DNA from: Treponema sp.
GTDB lineage: Bacteria; Spirochaetota; Spirochaetia; Treponematales; Treponemataceae
Direction: 5' to 3'
DNA: 64,000 nt
NCBI GenBank assembly: GCA_016288205.1
Contig: JAEEYO010000015.1
Coordinates: 124,001 to 188,000, forward strand
The translations under genes and the position numbers were made by a program. Positions within the stretch are counted from its first letter, which is position 1. Each line of letters starts with the position of its first letter. Under the pieces are notes generated by a model, which had not been told where the DNA came from, did no database searches, and was given only the letters and a program-made list of their open reading frames with translations. This document shows positions 17,630-29,200 of the stretch, one piece after another.

Positions 17630-17998
17630 TTACAGTACTTCCGGAGCGAGTGATATAATCTTCATGTAGTCCATATCACGGAGCTCACGGGCAACCGGTC
17701 CGAAAATGCGCTTTCCCTTGGGGTTCTTGTCCGCATCAACGATAACGCAAGCATTGTCATCAAAGCGGATGTAAGTTCCATCAGGGCGGCGGTACTCTTT
17801 TGCAACGCGAACGATTACTGCCTTCTGCACTGAACCTTCCTTGATTGTAGAAGTGGGGATTGCTTCCTTCACTGCTACCACAACAACATCACCGATACCG
17901 GCATAGCGACGGTGTGAACCGCCGAGAACCTTAATGCACTGAACCATCTTGGCTCCGGAGTTGTCGGCGACGACCATATTTGACTGCATCTGAATCAT
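17630..17998 (-). CDS. rplN: 50S ribosomal protein uL14
   Basis: 122 residues, exact family length, with [36 protein letters not shown] and the C-terminal [24 protein letters not shown]. Sits at the subunit interface. Fifteen bases before rplX. Confidence 0.97.
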   Translation of the reverse strand: MIQMQSNMVVADNSGAKMVQCIKVLGGSHRRYAGIGDVVVVAVKEAIPTSTIKEGSVQKAVIVRVAKEYRRPDGTYIRFDDNACVIVDADKNPKGKRIFGPVARELRDMDYMKIISLAPEVL

Positions 17999-18016
17999 AG
18001 CTTAAACTCCTTAACC

Positions 18017-18289
18017 TTATTTGGCCCTCTCAACAATCTTGTCGAGATACCAGCACTTATCCTTGCTGATTGGGCTGCATTCCACGATGCGAACTGTGTC
18101 ACCCACATGGGCCTCGTTCTTCTCATCATGGACCTTGCACTTCTTTGTGCGGGTAACATACTTCTTATAAAGGCGGTCCATCTTCTTCGAGTCGATTGAA
18201 ACGACGATGGTCTTGTCCATCTTGTCGCTTGTCACGATTCCCACGAAGGATTTCTTTCCGGCCTTTTTCTGAACCTTCTGTTCTTCCAC
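18017..18289 (-). CDS. rpsQ: 30S ribosomal protein uS17
   Basis: 90 residues, OB-fold. GIVTSDKMDKTIVVSIDSKK, the KYVTRTKKCKVHDEKN segment and VGDTVRIVECSPISKDK are diagnostic. Early 16S binder needed for assembly. Twelve bases after rpmC. Confidence 0.96.
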   Translation of the reverse strand: MEEQKVQKKAGKKSFVGIVTSDKMDKTIVVSIDSKKMDRLYKKYVTRTKKCKVHDEKNEAHVGDTVRIVECSPISKDKCWYLDKIVERAK

Positions 18290-18300
18290 GGGTCAGCTCC

Positions 18301-18534
18301 TTATTTTGCAATGGCTTCAGCAGCAGCCTTTCTGAAATTCTCCAGATCCTGCTGATGAATCAACGTATTCAAGCGGGCGATCTCGCGGCGCATGGTACGC
18401 TTCTGCACTGGATTATCTACATGTCCGACCACCATCTGAAAGCGGAGGTCCATGTACTGCTTCTTCAGTTCATTCCGTTTTGTTACCATTTCGGCATATG
18501 ACAAATCCTTGTCTTTCTTCTTATTCTTTGCCAT
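18301..18534 (-). CDS. rpmC: 50S ribosomal protein uL29
   Basis: 77 residues, all-helical, with a basic N-terminal extension and the family segment LKKQYMDLRFQMVVGHVDNP plus MRREIARLNTLIHQ. Lies near the peptide tunnel exit, where SRP and trigger factor dock. Confidence 0.94.
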   Translation of the reverse strand: MAKNKKKDKDLSYAEMVTKRNELKKQYMDLRFQMVVGHVDNPVQKRTMRREIARLNTLIHQQDLENFRKAAAEAIAK

Positions 18535-18544
18535 AACTTACTCC

Positions 18545-18961
18545 TCAGTCAACAGTCGGGCGGAATGCCACTTTTGTCTTGATTGGCAATTTGCTTGCGG
18601 CGAGAGTCATGGCCTTTGCAGCCAGATTCTTGTCAACTCCACCAACCTCAAACAAAATCATACCGGGTTTAATAACGGCTGCCCAGAATTCCGGCGCACC
18701 TTTTCCCTTTCCCATGCGTGTATCAGCAGGCTTCTTTGAAACCGGCTTGTCAGGGAACACACGTGTCCAAACCTGACCCTGGCGGTTAATGCAGCGGTTG
18801 ATGGCAACACGAGCTGCCTCAATGTGCTTTGCACTCATCCACACAGGCTCCATGGCTACGAGAGCCACTTCACCGAAATCCACATGGTTGTTACGGGTAG
18901 CATTTCCTTTCGGCCGACCGCGCTGAACTTTGCGGTGGGCAACTCTTTTAGGACTAAGCAT
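18545..18961 (-). CDS. rplP: 50S ribosomal protein uL16
   Basis: 138 residues, [19 protein letters not shown] start, [36 protein letters not shown] and [13 protein letters not shown]. Helps place the A-site tRNA. Its start overlaps the rpsC 3' end by eight bases. Confidence 0.97.
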   Translation of the reverse strand: MLSPKRVAHRKVQRGRPKGNATRNNHVDFGEVALVAMEPVWMSAKHIEAARVAINRCINRQGQVWTRVFPDKPVSKKPADTRMGKGKGAPEFWAAVIKPGMILFEVGGVDKNLAAKAMTLAASKLPIKTKVAFRPTVD

Positions 18962-19712
18962 TTTCTACCTTTCCTCCCTCAGCTTTCGGAGCACGAGAAG
19001 CGCGGTTTCCACGATCGCTACCTGAGCGCTCACGGCGTGTTCTCTTTGTTGTCTCGCTGGATTCCTCAAGCTGCTCGCGACCATAGTTCATTCCATTGTA
19101 GACCCAAACCTTTACGCCAATCTTGCCGTATGTCGTAAGAGCCTCATAGAAGCCATAGTCAATGTCTGCGCGGAGAGTATGCAGAGGAACGCGTCCTTCC
19201 TTGTGCTCTTCGGAACGCTTCATTTCAGCTCCTCCAAGACGACCGGAAACACGGACCTTAATACCCAACGCACCACTCTTCATAGCATTCGCCGTTGCCT
19301 GTTTCAATGCCTTGCGGTATGATCCACGGCCAGAGAGCTGGCGGGCTATGTTCTGAGCAATCAGGGAAGCATTGACTTCGGCGCGCTTAACTTCTTTGAT
19401 TTTAATCTGCACCTTCTTAGTCAGCTGCTTCTGAATATCAGCACTAATCTTTTCGATTGTAGCACCCTTCTGTCCGATGATTACACCGGGACGAGCAGTG
19501 TGAATCATGATTGTCACACGCTGTGGATGTCTTACAATTTCAATCTCTGCAATATCTGCGCTTTTGCATTCCGGAAGCTCCGTCACCATCTTGCGGATTT
19601 TGATGTCTTCCAGGAACAGATCCGCGTATTCACGGGGATTTGCATACCAGCGAGACTGCCAAGTCTTGTTTACTCCGAGACGTAAACCGATAGGACTAAC
19701 TTTCTGACCCAT
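18954..19712 (-). CDS. rpsC: 30S ribosomal protein uS3
   Basis: 252 residues: KH domain (about 40-110, [13 protein letters not shown]) and C-terminal S3 domain ([34 protein letters not shown]). A highly charged tail of about 40 residues beyond the usual end makes it longer than the E. coli protein (233). mRNA entry site and helicase activity. Confidence 0.97.
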   Translation of the reverse strand: MGQKVSPIGLRLGVNKTWQSRWYANPREYADLFLEDIKIRKMVTELPECKSADIAEIEIVRHPQRVTIMIHTARPGVIIGQKGATIEKISADIQKQLTKKVQIKIKEVKRAEVNASLIAQNIARQLSGRGSYRKALKQATANAMKSGALGIKVRVSGRLGGAEMKRSEEHKEGRVPLHTLRADIDYGFYEALTTYGKIGVKVWVYNGMNYGREQLEESSETTKRTRRERSGSDRGNRASRAPKAEGGKVENA

Positions 19713-19713
19713 T

Positions 19714-20070
19714 TTATTTACCCGCCTTTTCGTCTACTACGACAGTGATATGGCACATACGCTTAAGAAGCTGATCTGCACGGCCGCGTCCGCGGAACCA
19801 TACTCTCTTCAGCCTTGGACCTTCGTCAATGCGAATTTCCTTGATATAAAGCATATCCTCATCCAACTTCTTGTTCGCATACAGCGCGTTGGACACAGCA
19901 GACTTTAAAGTACCGCTGATGAGTCTTGCGCCTTTCTGAGGCATGGTCTCAAGAATAGCCATAGCTTCGGAACAGGACTTTGTTTTGATTACATTAGCCA
20001 CAGGGCGAACCTTTGTGGGGGATGCAATCAGAAATTTTGTCGTTGCGACATAACCCTTAGTTTCTGCCAT
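19714..20070 (-). CDS. rplV: 50S ribosomal protein uL22
   Basis: 118 residues. Globular body plus the beta-hairpin that lines the exit tunnel; the hairpin end is in [19 protein letters not shown], where changes in other bacteria give macrolide resistance. One base separates its stop from the rpsC start. Confidence 0.96.
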   Translation of the reverse strand: MAETKGYVATTKFLIASPTKVRPVANVIKTKSCSEAMAILETMPQKGARLISGTLKSAVSNALYANKKLDEDMLYIKEIRIDEGPRLKRVWFRGRGRADQLLKRMCHITVVVDEKAGK

Positions 20071-20081
20071 CTTTTACCACC

Positions 20082-20369
20082 TTAGCGTGCGCCTGCACCT
20101 TTGTCTGAACCGCCATGACCCTTGAACGTGCGTGTCGCAGCGAACTCGCCCAGCTTGTGGCCGACCAGGTTCTCCGTGATGTACACAGGAATCCATGACT
20201 TACCATTATAAACGGAGATGGTGTTTCCGACCATATCCGGGATGATTGTTGAGCAGCGAGAATAAGTCTTAATCATCTTCTTATCTGCGGCTGCTGCCTT
20301 GTTCATTTCAACAACCTTCTTGTAGAGAGATTTTTCTACGAAAGGTCCTTTCTTTACTGATCTAGACAC
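20082..20369 (-). CDS. rpsS: 30S ribosomal protein uS19
   Basis: 95 residues; [19 protein letters not shown] start, [20 protein letters not shown] and [17 protein letters not shown]. Head of the small subunit with uS13. Standard S10-operon position. Confidence 0.97.
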   Translation of the reverse strand: MSRSVKKGPFVEKSLYKKVVEMNKAAAADKKMIKTYSRCSTIIPDMVGNTISVYNGKSWIPVYITENLVGHKLGEFAATRTFKGHGGSDKGAGAR

Positions 20370-20382
20370 TTTTAACTCCTAC

Positions 20383-21207
20383 CTACTTCTTGCGGCGGCT
20401 AACAATGAAACGACTTGAAGTCTTTCTCTTGTTGCGGGTCTTATAACCACGACAAGGCTGTCCCCAAGGAGTAACAGGCTGGTGTCCCTTACCGGCACCT
20501 TCACCACCACCAAGCGGATGATCCACAGGGTTCATGGCCATACCACGAACTGTCGGGCGGATACCTCTCCAACGAGCACGACCAGCTTTTCCCAAAGACG
20601 TGTTCATGCGGTCTTCGTTGCCAACAATACCGATTGTTGCATAGCACTTTCCGTTCACACGGCGAAGCTCACCAGAAGGCAACTTGATTGTGACATAATC
20701 ACCTTCCTTAGCTGCAATAAGAGCACCCGCACCGGCAGAGCGGACAAGCTGTCCACCACGACCGAGAGTCAGCTCAATATTGTGCACTGTAAATCCGACC
20801 GGAATTGCTGAAAGAGGCAGAGCGTTTCCCACTGTGGGAGCTGCATTTTCACCGGACAAGATTTTCTGTCCAACAGTCAGGTTCTTAGGAGCGATGATAT
20901 AGCGCTTCTCTCCGTCCGCATAGGCGATGAGTGCGATATCGGCTGAGCGATAGGGATCGTACTCGATTGTCTTTACGGTTCCCGGGATTCCGTGCTTATC
21001 ACGTCTAAAATCAATCTCGCGGTACTTTCTCTTGTGACCGCCACCCTGGTGACGTACCGAAATACGTCCGCCAGCTCCACGACCAGCCTTTCTCAGACGG
21101 CCAGTGGTCAGGCTTTTTTCGGGCTTATCGGCTGTAATTGCGTCGCGTACCAAATCAACGCGTCCGCGTGTGCCTTTTGAATAAGGCTTGTATACTTTAA
21201 GAGCCAT
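20383..21207 (-). CDS. rplB: 50S ribosomal protein uL2
   Basis: 274 residues, needed for peptidyl transfer and subunit joining. [25 protein letters not shown]-region equivalent [16 protein letters not shown] and C-terminal [17 protein letters not shown], which contains the conserved His close to the catalytic centre. Confidence 0.98.
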   Translation of the reverse strand: MALKVYKPYSKGTRGRVDLVRDAITADKPEKSLTTGRLRKAGRGAGGRISVRHQGGGHKRKYREIDFRRDKHGIPGTVKTIEYDPYRSADIALIAYADGEKRYIIAPKNLTVGQKILSGENAAPTVGNALPLSAIPVGFTVHNIELTLGRGGQLVRSAGAGALIAAKEGDYVTIKLPSGELRRVNGKCYATIGIVGNEDRMNTSLGKAGRARWRGIRPTVRGMAMNPVDHPLGGGEGAGKGHQPVTPWGQPCRGYKTRNKRKTSSRFIVSRRKK

Positions 21208-21236
21208 ATGGTTCCCCTTACTTACTGCTCAAAGGC

Positions 21237-21521
21237 TCAGACGCCCTCGAACACCTTAATTGTCTCACCAGGTGCAAGCTTAACTATCGCTTTCTTGTAA
21301 CTGGATGTTCTGCCAGGTCTTCCACGAAGACGCTTCATTTTGCCGCGCACATTCATTGTCGTGCAGTCAACAACATTTACGTTGAAGAGTTTGCGGACGG
21401 CTTCCTTAATCTGAATCTTTGAAGCAGCGGGATCCACCTTGAAGGTGTACTTGTTCTGCTCACGGAGCAATGTTGCCTCTTCAGACAGGATGGGCTGAAT
21501 CAGAATATCTTCATAATTCAT
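21237..21521 (-). CDS. rplW: 50S ribosomal protein uL23
   Basis: 94 residues; ILIQPILSEEAT, NKYTFKVDPAASKIQIKEAV and KRLRGRPGRTSSYKKAIVKL. Docking site for trigger factor and SRP at the tunnel exit. Start joined to the rplD stop as TAATG. Confidence 0.96.
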   Translation of the reverse strand: MNYEDILIQPILSEEATLLREQNKYTFKVDPAASKIQIKEAVRKLFNVNVVDCTTMNVRGKMKRLRGRPGRTSSYKKAIVKLAPGETIKVFEGV

Positions 21522-22183
21522 TATTTTGCCTCCAGATTGCCGTAGAATTCAGACAGGTTCGCAGCGGCACCCTCCAGAAGGATTACCTTTCTGGCGTAGT
21601 ACAGGTCATGTGCGCGAAGACGGTTGTATGACAGGAAATGCACGTTGGGAAGATTCCTTCCGGCACGCTTAATCATCTTGTCATCATCCTTGAGCAGAAT
21701 GACGGTGCGTGTTTCTTTTGCAACGTCCTTTGCCTTGTCGCCCTGTGTAAGATTGGTAAGAATCTGGACCAGGTCCTTTGTCTTTCCACTTTCAACAGTA
21801 AAATCTTCCACCACAGTCAGCCTGTCGCTCTGAGCCTGAAGACTCAGAATTGATTTCATTGCAAGACGCTTTTCATTCTTCGGAATCGCGTAGCTGTAAT
21901 CGCGGGGCTTGGGTCCGAAAATTGTACCGCCGCCAACATTGATCGGAGACTTCTTGTCTCCACGGCGTGCGTTACCGGTTCCCTTCTGCTTGTAAGGCTT
22001 GGCGTTTGAGCCGTGAACCTCAGCGCGTCCCTTTGTGCAAGCTGTTCCGACACGTTTATTTGCTAATTCGTTTGTGATGGCATAGTAGATAACATCTTCG
22101 TTCACTGGGAGACCGAAAATCTTATCATCAAGATTGATTGTCCTGAGTTCCTTTCCATCGGTTGAATAGACTTTCTTTTCCAT
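21521..22183 (-). CDS. rplD: 50S ribosomal protein uL4
   Basis: 220 residues. Tunnel-lining loop seen as [19 protein letters not shown] followed by [15 protein letters not shown]. In gamma-proteobacteria this protein represses its own S10 operon; here any target would have to lie in the tuf, rpsJ or rplC upstream regions. Confidence 0.96.
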   Translation of the reverse strand: MEKKVYSTDGKELRTINLDDKIFGLPVNEDVIYYAITNELANKRVGTACTKGRAEVHGSNAKPYKQKGTGNARRGDKKSPINVGGGTIFGPKPRDYSYAIPKNEKRLAMKSILSLQAQSDRLTVVEDFTVESGKTKDLVQILTNLTQGDKAKDVAKETRTVILLKDDDKMIKRAGRNLPNVHFLSYNRLRAHDLYYARKVILLEGAAANLSEFYGNLEAK

Positions 22184-22197
22184 ACTATTCCTCGACC

Positions 22198-22818
22198 TTA
22201 TTTCTTAACAGCGGCCTTAACGATGAGCGTGCCCTTCTTAATACCAGGAACCGCACCCTTTACCATCAAAACCTTGAGCTCAGGATCCACTTTAACAACC
22301 TTGAGGTTCTGCACTGTCACACGCTCAAATCCCATGTGACCCGGCATTTTGATACCCTTGAGGCTGTGTCCGGGAGTTGTACAGCATCCTGTTCCTCCTG
22401 CCTCGCGGTGAAACTTTGAACCGTGAGTGGCACGTCCGCCGTGGAATCCCCATCTCTTCATTACACCCTGGAAACCTTTACCCTTTGAGGTAGCGGTAAC
22501 ATCAATGTAAGAAATATCATTGAACAGCTCAACACCGATCTGGTCTCCGACCTTAACCTCGCCTTCAAAATCGCGGAACTCTTTGAGGTGACGCTTTGGT
22601 GTGATGTTCTCCGGGAACTGTCCTGCATAAGGCTTAGTCACTTTGCTTGGCTTCAAATCTTCAAGACCAAGAAGGACAGCGTTATAGCCGAACTTATCCT
22701 CTGTCTTAGTAGCAATGACTGTGTTTGGCTCGACGTGGATCACGGTTACTGGTGTCAGGTTTCCGTTTTCGTCAAAAACTTGGGTCATTCCCACTTTTTT
22801 TGCTATCAGACCTTTCAT
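22198..22818 (-). CDS. rplC: 50S ribosomal protein uL3
   Basis: 206 residues. MKGLIAKKVGMTQVFDENGN start and the methylated-loop region GFQGVMKRWGFHGGRATHGS near the peptidyl transferase centre. An ATG at 22869 is in frame, but 22818 is preceded by AGGAG at seven bases. Preceded by a 172-base structured spacer after rpsJ. Confidence 0.97.
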   Translation of the reverse strand: MKGLIAKKVGMTQVFDENGNLTPVTVIHVEPNTVIATKTEDKFGYNAVLLGLEDLKPSKVTKPYAGQFPENITPKRHLKEFRDFEGEVKVGDQIGVELFNDISYIDVTATSKGKGFQGVMKRWGFHGGRATHGSKFHREAGGTGCCTTPGHSLKGIKMPGHMGFERVTVQNLKVVKVDPELKVLMVKGAVPGIKKGTLIVKAAVKK

Positions 22819-22990
22819 CTGAATACTCCTATTTGGAAGCTTTTCGGTTCCGTCTTTCAGGTTCCTCACTTCCCATGGTCGCCATCCCCGATCCTGGGGA
22901 CCGTTACCTATTTTTTACTGCCGACCTTCACCGACGGTGAAACGAACCAGCAGTTTTTTCAGCAAGTCAAACTTACTTAGCAAGCTCGTC
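22819..22990 (-). other. Structured spacer between rpsJ and rplC
   Basis: No gene. Two clear hairpins in the transcript: TTCACC-GTC-GGTGAA (22927-22941) and TCCCC-N6-GGGGA (22885-22900) with an outer GG/CC. Neither has a T run, so they do not look like terminators; they may control rplC translation or mRNA processing. Confidence 0.4.
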
Positions 22991-23296
22991 TTACTGGATT
23001 TCTACTTCAACGCCAGCTGGAAGCTCCAACTTCATCAGGGAATCCATAACGGCCTGACTTGGGTCATAAATGTCAATAAGGCGCTTGTGAGTTCTCATCT
23101 CAAACTGCTCTCTTGACTTCTTGTTAACGAATGTTGAACGAAGAACTGTCACCTTGTTGATTCTTGTTGGAAGCGGAACCGGTCCTGAAACCTTTGCTCC
23201 GGCTGTCTTAACCTGCTGAACGATGTCCCTTGCACTCTGATCGATAAGAGCTACGTCAAAAGCACGAAGTCTTACACGAATCTTGTCATTTGCCAT
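22991..23296 (-). CDS. rpsJ: 30S ribosomal protein uS10 (NusE)
   Basis: 101 residues; also the NusE antitermination factor that links ribosome and Nus[19 protein letters not shown] start, [17 protein letters not shown] and [16 protein letters not shown]. Two adjacent ATGs (23299 and 23296); the second is better spaced from AGGAG. Confidence 0.97.
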   Translation of the reverse strand: MANDKIRVRLRAFDVALIDQSARDIVQQVKTAGAKVSGPVPLPTRINKVTVLRSTFVNKKSREQFEMRTHKRLIDIYDPSQAVMDSLMKLELPAGVEVEIQ

Positions 23297-23352
23297 CATA
23301 AACTCCTACTTGAACAGAGAGGCACCGAAGCACCTCCCCGTCCAATTAAAAA

Positions 23353-24549
<1,197 letters not shown>

Positions 24550-24682
24550 GATCTTCTCCTTGGCCTTACAGTTTATACTGCGGCGTATATAATTTTCATG
24601 TGTTGCACTTTAAGCCAGAAAGCGCGACCCCTGAAAGGCTGCCGTCACTTTCGCACACACACTTTTACCAAAATAATTGATG

Positions 24683-24688
24683 ATTATA
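24683..24688 (-). promoter_or_regulatory. Probable tuf promoter (-10 box)
   Basis: Perfect minus-strand TATAAT, 133 bases before the tuf start. The -35 region is poor (CTGATG at 17 bases). Transcript would begin near 24676 with a leader of about 125 bases. Confidence 0.5.
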
Positions 24689-24728
24689 ATAGAAGAAAAC
24701 TGTCGCATCAGCATCAGTTTTATCTACT

Positions 24729-24974
24729 TCATCTTTTCGAAGCAGTCGATTTCGTACCACCGGACGCTGCAGGCAAAACCGCCATGGTTACAGCCGGTTT
24801 GGATTCCGGAACCCCCTTTTTACTGACCCAAAGAACTGAATCAGCGCGCCAGAAACCCCAGATTGCTTCATTTACGGAACCGCCAACGACGGAACCAACA
24901 TTCAAGGGCTGTGAAAACCTGAAAACCGGGTGTGAACCGATTAGCTTTACGATTTTCGCCGGACAACCACACAT
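24729..24974 (-). CDS. Doubtful 81-residue open frame between rpsG and tuf
   Basis: Open frame starting MCGCPAKIVKLIG and ending ASGGTKSTASKR. It is not a family I recognise. The ATG has only a weak AGGCGG upstream. It lies downstream of a fair promoter at 25046-25074 and before the tuf -10 box, so it would be transcribed. It may be chance; the codon pattern is not decisive. Confidence 0.2.
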   Translation of the reverse strand: MCGCPAKIVKLIGSHPVFRFSQPLNVGSVVGGSVNEAIWGFWRADSVLWVSKKGVPESKPAVTMAVLPAASGGTKSTASKR

Positions 24975-25045
24975 CGTCCGCCTGACTTCTCAAAGAACCC
25001 GCTCTTTTACGAGCTTACCCACCACGGGGTATAGAATGTTATATA

Positions 25046-25074
25046 TTTGTACACTATTTTTAATTTTTGTGCAA
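25046..25074 (-). promoter_or_regulatory. Candidate promoter upstream of tuf
   Basis: Minus-strand TTGCAC (25069-25074), spacer 17, TACAAA (25046-25051) in an A+T-rich stretch, just downstream of the rpsG terminator. It would give a long leader to tuf. Confidence 0.4.
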
Positions 25075-25144
25075 TAGGTTAAACGCTTTTTTTGACAAAT
25101 TTTACTAAAGTTTTGCAAAATCTGCATGAAAACCGCAACAAGAC

Positions 25145-25173
25145 AAAAAAAATCCCCCGTCAAAAGACGAGGG
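25145..25173 (-). terminator. Terminator after rpsG
   Basis: Minus strand: stem CCCTCGTC/GACGGGGG with TTTT loop, followed by ATTTTTTTT. Forty bases after the rpsG stop. It separates the rpoBC-rpsLG transcript from tuf. Confidence 0.9.
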
Positions 25174-25212
25174 ACTCCGCACCGAAAAAGCGATGCACTC
25201 AGAAAAGGAATT

Positions 25213-25683
25213 CTACCATCTGTAGTGAGCGAAAGCCTTGTTGGCCTCTGCCATCTTGTGGGTGTCTTCCTTCTTCTTGTAAGCTGTACCGGTGTTGTTG
25301 TAGGCATCAAGCAGCTCTGCCGCAAGTGTCTCTGCCATTCCGTGACCTGAGCGGTTGCGGGCAGCAGTAATCATCCAGCGCATTGCCAAAGCCTCACGGC
25401 GGCTCTCGCGGATTTCAATCGGTACCTGATATGTTGCTCCACCAACGCGGCGGCTCTTTACTTCCACCTGTGGCTTCACGTTGTCCAAAGCCTTCAAGAA
25501 CACTTCAAGAGGATCCTTGTCGGTCTTTCCTTTCAGATTCTCAAACGCATCGTAGATGATTCTTGTGCAGATTGACTTCTTTCCGTCCAACATCATGCGG
25601 GTGATGAACTTAGAGACTACGACGCTGTTGTATCTTTCGTCCGGCATAACGGGGCGGTTCACGGATTTCTTATGTCTTCCCAT
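25213..25683 (-). CDS. rpsG: 30S ribosomal protein uS7
   Basis: 156 residues, the usual length. Helical protein that starts assembly of the head: [40 protein letters not shown] and WMITAARNR. Twelve bases after rpsL; followed by a strong terminator rather than fusA. Confidence 0.97.
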   Translation of the reverse strand: MGRHKKSVNRPVMPDERYNSVVVSKFITRMMLDGKKSICTRIIYDAFENLKGKTDKDPLEVFLKALDNVKPQVEVKSRRVGGATYQVPIEIRESRREALAMRWMITAARNRSGHGMAETLAAELLDAYNNTGTAYKKKEDTHKMAEANKAFAHYRW

Positions 25684-25695
25684 ACTGTCCCCCTA

Positions 25696-26070
25696 TCAAG
25701 CCTTCGGTTTCTTGGCGCCATACTTTGAGCGAGCGCGCTTGCGTCCGTCAACACCAAGAGTATCTTTTGTACCGCGAATAATGTGGTAACGTACACCAGG
25801 AAGATCCTTTACACGTCCACCGCGGACCAATACCACTGAGTGCTCCTGCAGGTTATGTCCGATTCCCGGAATGTATGCAGTAACCTCAATTCCATTACTC
25901 AAGCGAACACGAGCAATCTTGCGGAGAGCTGAGTTCGGTTTTTTCGGCGTCATTGTCATAACACGGGTGCAGACACCACGTTTCTGCGGGCATGACTGAA
26001 GCGCGGGAGCTTTAGTCCTGTTAGCCGCTGACTGACGACCCTTACGAATCAATTGATTTATTGTAGGCAT
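25696..26070 (-). CDS. rpsL: 30S ribosomal protein uS12
   Basis: 124 residues. The streptomycin-related lysines are wild type: [11 protein letters not shown] and the later [16 protein letters not shown] region with [10 protein letters not shown]. Transcribed from its own promoter 26158-26187 as well as probably by read-through from rpoC. Confidence 0.97.
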   Translation of the reverse strand: MPTINQLIRKGRQSAANRTKAPALQSCPQKRGVCTRVMTMTPKKPNSALRKIARVRLSNGIEVTAYIPGIGHNLQEHSVVLVRGGRVKDLPGVRYHIIRGTKDTLGVDGRKRARSKYGAKKPKA

Positions 26071-26131
26071 CGGCCTATTCTCCTCTATTCTTGCCGAGCA
26101 GCACCTCGGACAATTTTGACAAAACCCAAAT

Positions 26132-26187
26132 ATCCCTATAATTTTAGGGATGCTACCATTTTACCGAATTCACACCCTTTCAGTCAA
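26132..26187 (-). promoter_or_regulatory. rpsL promoter with a hairpin at the transcript start
   Basis: Minus-strand TTGACT (26182-26187), spacer 18, TAAAAT (26158-26163). Start expected near 26150, the first bases of a perfect seven-pair hairpin ATCCCTA/TAGGGAT (26132-26151). The leader then runs about 80 bases to the rpsL start. Confidence 0.65.
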
Positions 26188-26222
26188 TAGACTTGGAGCG
26201 GAATTCGGTGAAATTCTTTAAA

Positions 26223-29200
26223 TTAATCGTCGTCCATCGAATCCATACCGCCCATGGACATCTCTTCCTCGCGGCGGCTGTCTTCCTCAAGCTTCCTTTC
26301 TTGACGCCTGAGCTCAAGAATCTCCTCCATCTTCTCGTCAAGGTCGATTGATGATGAGTCGGAAAGCTTCACGTTGTGATACTGGGGCATACCCGTACCG
26401 GCAGGAATCATGTGTCCGATAATGACGTTTTCCTTCAATCCGCGCAGATGGTCGGACTTTCCGGCAATGGCGGCGTTTGTAAGAACCTTCGTCGTCTCCT
26501 GGAATGAAGAGGCAGAGATGAAGGAGTCAGTCGCAAGAGCAGCCTTCGTGATACCCTGGAACAAGGGACATGCAACTGCAGGAGCAAGACCGGCGGCCAT
26601 CAACCTGTCATTTTCCTCATGGAACTCATACTTGTCCACCTGCTGTCCGAAGATGAACTTTGAGTCACCGACCTTGATGATCAGAACCTTTCTGAGCATC
26701 TGCCTGATTATGGTTCCGATATGCTTGTCGTGGATCGTTACCTTCTGCTCGCGGTAAACGGCCTGAATCTCATTCATAAGGAAGTTCTGGAGCTCATTTT
26801 CACCGAGAACGGCAAGAACGTCATGCGGATCCTTTGAACCAGCGCAAAGTGCCTCACCGACGACAACAGTGTCTCCGTCGCGGACAAGAAGACGCTTGGT
26901 GATCGGAATCTGGTGATCGTGCTTTCCGTCGAACTCATCCGTGACAGTGACGGTAACCTTGCCCTTCTTGATTCCTCCGAGGCTGACTGTTCCAGAGACC
27001 TTCGCTATTACGGCAGGATCCTTGGATTTGCGTCCCTCGAAAAGCTCCGATACGCGCGGAAGACCCAAAGTAATATCGCTTGCCTTGGCTCCCTCTTTCG
27101 GAATCTTTGCGAGTACGTCTCCCTCAGAAACGAACTTTCCGTCCACGATGTCCTTTTCAATTGTGGTTCCGGTCGGCAGGTGATAGGTTCCGATGGTGTT
27201 TCCGTCGTCATCCCAAATAAGAATTCGGGGCTGCTTCTCCTGCGTGTGGATGTCAATGATCTTCTTGGAGGCACGGTCAATCGTCTCGCCGTCCTTGATG
27301 TCCTCGAAGTGAACGAATCCTTCGGTCTCACAGATAATCGGCTCGCTGTTGGGGAACACCTCTCCTATGCGGCCCTTTTCCTTCGCGACAGCACCTGACT
27401 TAGTAAACTCCGCGTAGATTGTGCTACCGTTGTCTATCTTCATCTCCTGGTCATTGCTGACGAGGTAAAGAGTCTTGGATTTTTCGTCTATGATGATGCG
27501 TCCGTCATCGGATGGGAAGACATCCTTTCCACCCTTTCTCAGGATTGCCTTGTTCTTGCGGACATGAGCCTTGTTCTCAACGAGCACCTCATCACCGTTG
27601 CCGTATGAATATGTGTTGAACAGCTTGGCGAGCGTCATGAATCCACGGCGGGTAAAGAGCCAGTCTCCGTTTTCCTTCACAACATGGCTTCCCTTTACGT
27701 CGCTGATGTAAACGGCATACTTCATGGAGATGTAGTTGTCCTTTGCGAACGTCTCGGCGGCTCCTCCGGTATGGAACGTACGAAGAGTCAGCTGAGTACC
27801 CGGCTGTCCGATTGACTGAGCGGCGATAGTACCCACAGCCTCTCCGACCTCAACGACCTTGTTGCGGGCCAGATCCTTTCCGTAGCACTTCACGCAGAGA
27901 CCGTGCTTGCTTTCACATGTAAGAACAGTGCGGAGCTTGACTTTCTCAACGCCGGAGTCCTCAATCTTGCGGGCCAGGTTCTCATCAATATACTGGTTCA
28001 CGTCGCAGAGAAGATCCTTGGTCACGGGGTCAAGAACACGCTCGGCTGAGAAGTGTCCCTCAATCCTTGAGCTGAGGCTCTCGACGATGTTCTCACCGTC
28101 CTTGATTGCCGCATAGTCGATTCCGTTGATTGTTCCGCAGTCTTCCTCGTTCACGACAACATTCTGCGCAACATCAACAAGGCGGCGTGTCATGTAACCT
28201 GCGTCAGCTGTCTTCAAAGCGGTGTCGGAAAGACCCTTTCGGGCTCCGTTACTTGAAATGAAGTACTCGATAACGGAAAGACCTTCCTTGAAGTTTGACC
28301 TGATCGGAAGCTCAATGATGTCTCCGTTCGGCTTCTGCATGAGTCCGCGCATAGCCGCAAGCTGTGAAATCTGCTTCTTGGAACCACGGGCACCGGAGTT
28401 CGCCATCATGTAGATGGTGTTGAATCCGTCCTGGTCCTTTGCCAGATTCGCGTACATCTTGTCGGTAAGAGCGTCGTTGGCATGAGTCCACTCAATAACC
28501 GAAGTCTCATAGCGCTCACCCTGGGCAAGAACACCTTCCTTGTCCTTCTTGATGAGCTCCTTTATCTTCTTGTCTGCCTCAGCGACGATGCTCTTCTTTT
28601 CCTCCGGCACGAGAATGTCATCCATTGAAAGCGTCGCACCGTAGAAAGTCGCGTTCTTGTAACCTGTGTCCTTGATTGCGTCAAGCATCTGGACAGTGAG
28701 CCAAGAGCGGTCGTTGTTGTAGACATTGTTTATAATCTTGCGGAATTCATCCTCAGTGAAATTCTCATCCCTGTTGTAGATGAGGTTTATCTTTTTGCGG
28801 ATATTCTCATCAGCCCAGAGAGTGTCAATGGCCTCGTCACCAATCTTGTCCGAGTCAATCTTTTCGGAAACAGTCTTGCGGACCAAAACATCGCTGGTCT
28901 GCTCAGTGTGGTAGACTGACTCAATCATGGCGCGGAGCTCTTTGTCACCAAGCTGCTCATTGTAGAAATCAACCTCATCCGGCATACACTCGTTGAATGC
29001 GAGACGACCCGCGGAAGTAAGGATGTACTTTTCGTTGAGAGTCTTCTCGTTGTCTCCGTGCACGCACTTTTTCAGTCCCTTCTTGAGGAGCTTGATCTCT
29101 GCCTGCCATGCGATCGCACCACTGACAGCCGCGAGACGAACCTCATCCACGGAACTGTAGAGCTTATGCTGGATTTTTCCCTTGAGGTCCTCCGGCAGAT

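Larger units (their letters stand above)
24550..25212 (-). other. Long spacer between rpsG and tuf
   Basis: 663 bases with no convincing gene. It holds, in transcript order, the rpsG terminator (25145-25173), a promoter (25046-25074), a doubtful small frame (24729-24974), the tuf -10 box (24683-24688) and the tuf leader. The usual occupant, fusA for elongation factor G, is missing. Confidence 0.7.

Noticed and set aside
26116-26142. Plus-strand TTGACA and TATAAT before rpsL
   Set aside because: Both boxes are perfect but the spacer is only 15 bases and there is no plus-strand gene downstream; the TATAAT is part of the hairpin loop.
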